The translations under genes were made by a program, and so were the position numbers. Positions 59,026 through 64,000 of a stretch of 64,000 nucleotides of DNA are shown piece after piece. How positions within the stretch are numbered: the stretch's first letter is position 1; each line of letters starts with the position of its first letter. This DNA comes from Himantopus leucocephalus (lineage: Eukaryota > Chordata > Aves > Charadriiformes > Recurvirostridae). The notes below the pieces were generated by a model, which had not been told where the DNA came from, made no database searches, and was given only the letters and a program-made list of their open reading frames with translations. The stretch is taken from the NCBI GenBank assembly GCA_003993805.1, contig RSEF01000017.1, positions 6,877,018-6,941,017 of the forward strand, written 5' to 3'.

Positions 59026-59391
59026 TCAGTACACCAAACTAAGTGCAAAATGAAGTTTGTCATCCTTTACATCTCTAACTCTGACAGCAAAGGAGTCAGT
59101 CGGCTGTAAGGGAAGATGCTCTGGGTGGTGTGTACTGGCAGTGGTGTGAGAACCTGCAAGAAGGATGCAGCAGAGCACCGCCAGTGCAGCTAAAGCACCC
59201 TGACCTTTCCTGTAGCCAGTGGCATCTAAGGGAGACATCATTAGTGTCCTGTAGACTTTGATTCTTTGATCCAAAGAACCAGGCAATTTCAATGGGGGTG
59301 AGGGAACTTTAGGGACAGGTCTAAATCTCAAACAAATATCTGAATCTATAATGAGAGGCCTTTGCTGCTCTGCATCGTGTCCTTCAGCCAT
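59026..59391 (-). CDS. Unassigned ORF in the SPACA9 3' region, possible coding exon
   Basis: A 121-codon frame whose first 62 codons look coding-like (MAEGHDAEQQRPLIIDSDIC onward, rich in charged and proline residues). A plausible donor, AGGAAAG|gtcagg, ends this part near 59206. I do not recognise the protein. It lies within the stretch expected to be the SPACA9 3' UTR or an alternative last exon. A chance ORF remains possible. Confidence 0.22.
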   Translation of the reverse strand: MAEGHDAEQQRPLIIDSDICLRFRPVPKVPSPPLKLPGSLDQRIKVYRTLMMSPLDATGYRKGQGALAALAVLCCILLAGSHTTASTHHPEHLPLQPTDSFAVRVRDVKDDKLHFALSLVY

Positions 59392-59784
59392 GCAGGTTCT
59401 TTACACCTGCGGCTTCAGCCAGTGAGTGGGTGCTCCTCAGGAAGAAGGCTGAGAAAGTGTAAAAAGCCATTTCAAGTAGCTTGTGAGAGATTCGTATCTG
59501 AGTGATTAGAACCTGATTGCTCCTGACTGTTCCCTGCTCTCACCACAGCGCTGGTCAAAGGGACCAGCTGTAGTGCTATAGCTACTTCTGCTGGGGTACG
59601 CCTTTAAGTAGGAGAGTGGAAACATCAGCGAGGGAGAGTGTATGTATCTGTCCAAGGCTGGCTTACAGGGCTAATTCTTCAGAAAGTGGACTCAGATAGG
59701 AAGAATCTCTAGTATTCATTTCACTGTCTTGAATCAGCCACCTGATTAAAGGTGGTAAGCAGAAGATGCGTGAACCGTGATCCT

Positions 59785-60169
59785 TTAAAAGGCGTGTCTA
59801 CCTGGTGGTTTCCAGGGACCTCTAAGTTTCCCACTGTGATTTTCTGTGTCATTTAGGTTCTTCTTCCGGACATGCTCACTCCCTTGCACTTGTACGTTAT
59901 CTTTGTTACTAGTTGAGATCTGAGTCTCAAGGTGCACAGAATGTGGAGTTTGGGAAATGGCTGCCCTAGCTGGTGCATCCTGGGGTGCCCTCTTCTCAGA
60001 GACAGCGCTTCCACCACTCACATTATACAGCATATGTCGTGGCAGCTTCTCAATGTGGGTTACCCACTCCTTCATGCAGTCTAGAACGATGGGGATGAGG
60101 CTTACCACACCTCCATAATGATTCTTTGCTTCATCACAGCTCAGGTGATTGACAACATCGTGGGGGTAT
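59785..60169 (-). CDS. SPACA9: SPACA9 coding exon 3 (stop)
   Basis: The acceptor gtcccacag completes a lysine codon and is followed by YPHDVVNHLSCDEAKNHYGG. TAA is at 59787-59785. A donor-like CCAG|gtagac at 59802 would give an alternative C-terminus if used. Confidence 0.9.
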
Positions 60170-63100
60170 CTGTGGGACAGAAGGCAACAATTGGCAGAGT
60201 AGTTCCAGCAAAGCAACCCTGGTGAGCACACAGTGCCACCCTGAGACCCTCTGGGAAGAGCAGAAATGCACAGCCAGCCATTTCCCCCCAAACAAAAAAG
60301 CACAGGTAGATCTACATCTTGATAAATGAGTCATGCCAAACACACAGTCCTGGCTCTTGGGATAGATCTGGAAGAGTTCAAGAGCATGTAGACACTTGCC
60401 CCACAGAAATCAGCTACGTGCAGAGCAGGAATAGGAGGAAGGAGGAGGTAAATTGCCTGAGCGTTGCATGGGACTGCCTGCATATGCCCTTCCCTGCACC
60501 AGGAAAATGATCGAATAAACCAACAAACCCCCTTTTTGTGAATGGAGGCCGGCAATGTTTTCTCAACAGCTGGAATAGTAAACTGGGTAGCACCTTGTAC
60601 CCTCACTAAAGCCAGAAATGAAAGCCAGAAGGGTGTAACAGAATTGATGAAGAAGTGGGAATATGCATTCTAGTGACAGTGCCCCAGCGTTGACAATTGC
60701 CTCAAAGAAACTAAGCTGATGGAGAGACCTACTTAGCTCTGATGGTGCTCAGATCATTGCTGTGGCTAAGGAGTAGCTTGCATCTCTCCAAAATGCCATT
60801 GGTTATGTTGTTGCCAGAATGCACGGTCTCCAGCTTGTGGCAGAGCTTGCTGAGATCATTACAGATGTTTAGGAACATGTTGAGGATACGCCTGTCCGTG
60901 GAATTGTTGCAGTGATGGTCCATGTAGGACTGTACCTGCACATGGGGAAAGACAGGGTCATGCATGTTAAATTACATCGTGCTGCAAAGTTGCTTAGGTT
61001 AGTGATGAGAAGCTGCTTCCTCTTGTGACTCTGCAGGTGTGAGCCACTATGGAAACTGCAATACAGCGACAGGTATTAGGATTTCCAGAGCGTGCCTGAT
61101 GTGTTTGCTTGTCATTCATCATGCCTGAAGAAGCTGGGGTGATGGATCTGCTCGTCAGCACACCAGTGAGCCTTCCTCCCTCTTTGAAGAAGTGTAGGAG
61201 TACTGCAGCCAAACCTATAGCTCTGCTGCAAGCGCTGCAGAAACAGGCTGAGTGCGAGGGGAGTTTTCAGTCTGCTCTGAGCAGGGCCCCGTCTGCCACT
61301 GCCGCGGCTGCCCAGGCAGAGCGGGGTGGGAGGTGAGGGCAGTGACCAAACTGGGAATGTTCTGGAGTGCTGTGTTTGTATCATGCATTCTTCATGGTTC
61401 TTTATTTGGCAGCACCAGATGTGACTGCAAACTAAATGCATTTAACCTAAATTGTCCTTACTAACCTGTTATAGTAATGACATTCCCTATTTGCCTTGAA
61501 CGTTTTTGTTACTCAGAGTGAATGGCATTGCATGATGAAATGTTATGCCAAGAGCTTAAGTATCTTCTCCAAAGAAATTACAGGCACTTCAGACACGAGT
61601 GGTCAGAATATAAAATACTGAGCAGCTGGTTGGCAGTCATAGCTGGACTCTTAACATCTTCAGTGCTTTCTGTAAGATTTCAAGACAAGAACGAAGTAGC
61701 TGTTCCAACATCGGTACAGTTCCTGCATACAGAAAAGCCATGCTATGTGCTTGGGCAAATTCTCAGCAGGTTTGTAAGAAAAATAAAAAATGGCCCCTAA
61801 GGGTCCATTTCCACTACAGATTCTCCTTCCACACTGTTCGCTGAGCGTTGTGTCCATGTGAGTGGCAGGATTTTTTATTGCTGCTGTGAGCAGAAATAGT
61901 CCTACAGAGAATAACATTTTAGCCTGGATGTTCACCAATGGGATAACAGGACTTCTTGTTGTCCACATCAACAACAGAGCATTAATGCAGCTGCGTAACC
62001 AAGACGGGGACCAGGACTTCATGAACAACAGCTTGCAAGGGCTCCAGCTCCGCACTACCCAACTGCTGATGAGCAGTTGAGCTGCAGCCAGGGGAGTTCA
62101 CGGAGAGCCCCTGCGCTGGGCCGATGTCATGACTACAGCCAGGCTCTGCAGTGAAGGGACTCGCTGGGTGGTTTGAATCTCTGGCTGAAGCAATGACCGA
62201 GGAACTTGTCTCACAAAACCACTTGTGATTTGACTTTATACCCTACTCCATCCAGAAGTCTTCAGGAGCTGTTGCCATTGCCTGACTGTGGTATGCTCTT
62301 CGGCCTTTCCACTTTCTATACTCTCCTCTTTTCCCTGAGAAATGTCATCACTCAACACTAAAAAGGCTACCACGTACAGCTTTCAGGGGTTAGAAATGCA
62401 GCCATATTCCCACCTAAGTGCAATATAATATTTTTTTTTCTGTAGTTTCCACGTTTACACTCCCACGAAAGCTGGCAGTCAGGTCAGCTGTATGCTGAGA
62501 GCACACGTATTTCTGCATTTATTGCTTTTATTCTTGTGTCCTCCCATGCAAAATTAAAAATAGGGCTGGGCTGATTCAGGAGGATGGTAGTGAAATAAAA
62601 TGGATGTCTGGTTTTGTCCCCAGTCAGCTTTCTTTGGTAGCAGTTCAGTTCCTGCACAATGCATCCCCAGTATGTGCTGCACCAACTGGTCTCTGTTCTC
62701 CCCAGTAATTTGCTCTTTTCCCTTTCCTCTCCTCCCCCTGGGGTAACGTGGTTGTACCCTCAGGGCTGCCCATGCAGTACAGTTTGCCACCACTACATTC
62801 ACATGTTACTGTATCACAAATGATGCCATGGATCAATGTAATTGCTGAAGTCATTATCTACAAGGTTTTCCTCCCCCCCAACAAGCAAGCCTTCCACCCC
62901 TACCCCTGCCGAGAAGCAGACTCCAAGCTTGTGTGATACCACTGAAATACTGGCACTTTTAGAAACAGCATAATGTCATACAAAGTCTCAATGCCTATTT
63001 TTGGAAAAAATAGTTCAGAGTAATGTCTGTCTCAATCCTTTTCAATGTTACAAGCAAAGCCCTTATATTAGAGAAAGTCAGCCCTTAGAAAAGACAACCA

Positions 63101-63968
63101 GCTTGCTCTGTGTCCTACTCCTAATAACAGCTTGGCTTTCACTCTGGCTTTGGCATCCAGCTGGGTGTTGTGCCTGGGTTCTGCTGTCTCACATCCACAA
63201 TTCTAAATTTATTTAGACTTTTTTTCCCCCCCTCTGTCTGCCAGTGGTCTAAGTTCTTCGCACTACTTAAAACATCCTATGTTATAAAAATTCCTAGACA
63301 ATTCACTTACCAGCCCAGAAAACCCCTAGTCCACTTGGGACTTTCAGCCCTCAATCCATCATCCTACCTCTGTAACACAGCCATTATTTTTAATAAGCAC
63401 TATAGAAAGATACAGCAGCCCCAATACCGGGGGGAAGAGGCGAGCATGCTGGTTACTACAAGTTAAGGATTACAGATTCCATGTGTGGCTGGGGAAGGAG
63501 GGTTGGTTTGATTGTTTTCTTGTACCCTGTATTTCTGGCTATGCCTCAGCAGTGAAATGACGGTGTTAAGCTAAAGCATAAAGTGATGCTCAGCAATCAA
63601 ATTCCTTCTCTGTAAACGAGAAGACCTAACATAGGTATTTCTCTCCCCTACTTAATCGTTTGCCACTGGTTTGCAGAGTTACACGCAAATGTTACTAGAG
63701 AGTTTTTGTGCATCTTTCCTTAGTAAAAACATTTATTCATCCCTGAACTAGACCTGAGTGCGCGACAGCACTGTGGTGGTCCCTGCTCTCATTGGCACAG
63801 AACTCGGTGCTGAATACTTTGTACCTGGCTGATGCTTGCCACAGGTCTGATCATGTCATGTGCATTCTCTCGGGTGTGCTGCAGTGCTCCGATAAACGTA
63901 AACTGCTGCTGCAGGAAGAGCTTGTAGTTCTGCTCTATGTTTCTTAGAGTCTCCTTTACCTCATTCAT
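59785..63968 (-). CDS. SPACA9: SPACA9 (sperm acrosome-associated 9), complete, three coding exons
   Basis: Exons 63968-63825, 60935-60733 and 60169-59785 join in frame to 243 residues; the human long form has 222. Residues 1 to about 160 are well conserved (MNEVKETLRNIEQNYKLF, VQSYMDHHCNNSTDRR, SHSNDLSTIRAKYPHDVVNH, SCDEAKNHYGGVVSLIP). They form a mostly helical domain. The rest is a poorly conserved, charged and probably disordered tail ending PWKPPGRHAF, where human ends in a similar PWRPPG motif. Known role: a microtubule-associated protein found inside ciliary and flagellar microtubules and in the sperm acrosome region. The start follows from homology. In human, SPACA9 is also convergent with TSC1, and AK8 should start beyond the right edge on the plus strand. 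Confidence 0.93.
60733..60935 (-). CDS. SPACA9: SPACA9 coding exon 2
   Basis: Acceptor catgtgcag, donor AA|gtaggt. Encodes VQSYMDHHCNNSTDRRILNM to NDLSTIRA, leaving in phase 2. Confidence 0.93.
60936..63824 (-). other. SPACA9: SPACA9 intron 1
   Basis: 2.9 kb with GT-AG borders. Several frames of 70-130 codons occur at 61.5-62.1 kb on both strands, but none resembles a known family and none has matching splice sites. Confidence 0.8.
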
Positions 63969-63980
63969 TTTTTCCCCTTC
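63825..63980 (-). CDS. SPACA9: SPACA9 first coding exon
   Basis: The start codon at 63968-63966 opens MNEVKETLRNIEQNYKLFLQ, and the exon ends SISQ|gtacaa after 48 codons. A likely acceptor, caaaatccag, 12 nt before the ATG (exon from 63980) suggests an upstream non-coding exon beyond the window. Confidence 0.93.
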
Positions 63981-64000
63981 CTGGATTTTGGGAGAGAAGG

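Noticed and set aside
61522..62080. Frames of about 90 and 70 codons (plus strand), and one of 131 codons on the minus strand, inside SPACA9 intron 1
   Set aside because: They overlap on opposite strands, resemble no family I know, and have no coherent splice structure; most likely chance.

Overview
This is vertebrate nuclear DNA, almost certainly from a bird. The genes are split into many short exons with GT-AG introns. A CR1 LINE fragment, typical of birds and reptiles, lies at 10.75-11.10 kb. TSC1 needs only about 28.5 kb from first exon to poly(A) signal, which fits a compact avian genome. The gene order matches the human 9q34 block SPACA9 - TSC1 - GFI1B read in reverse. I cannot name the species.

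Layout. 1-10.7 kb: no gene recognised; two GATA-motif clusters may be distal elements of GFI1B. 10.75-11.10 kb: CR1 fragment. 11.58-15.97 kb, minus strand: complete GFI1B coding region in six exons (SNAG repression motif plus six C2H2 zinc fingers), with a candidate promoter and 5' exon near 16.8-17.1 kb. 17.1-25.2 kb: intergenic. 25.2-26.9 kb: CpG island and TSC1 promoter. 26.4-54.9 kb, plus strand: the whole TSC1 (hamartin) gene, with two non-coding leader exons, a third exon carrying leader and start codon, 21 coding exons in total (1157 codons plus stop), and about 2.6 kb of 3' UTR. 55-59 kb: intergenic, with an isolated GC-rich island at 56.3-57.0 kb. 59.0-63.97 kb, minus strand: complete SPACA9 coding region in three exons, convergent with TSC1. 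The reconstructed coding exons of each gene join in frame; only one junction, between GFI1B coding exons 2 and 3, is ambiguous.

The genes do not form one pathway. TSC1 is the scaffold of the TSC complex that restrains RHEB and mTORC1. GFI1B is an erythroid and megakaryocytic repressor acting through LSD1-CoREST. SPACA9 is an axonemal and sperm microtubule protein. Their adjacency is old synteny.

I see no undescribed multi-gene system. The most interesting signal is in the TSC1 leader. A 21-codon upstream ORF spans the junction of leader exons 2 and 3. As far as I recall the human TSC1 leader, that leader has an ORF of the same length at the same place with about 13 of 21 residues identical. 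It is followed by a 7-codon uORF that also has an equal-length human counterpart, then by an out-of-frame uORF overlapping the hamartin start. The window also has several assembly scars: three single Ns and one 100-N gap, each flanked by near-identical direct copies, which look like unmerged contig ends or haplotypes rather than biology.
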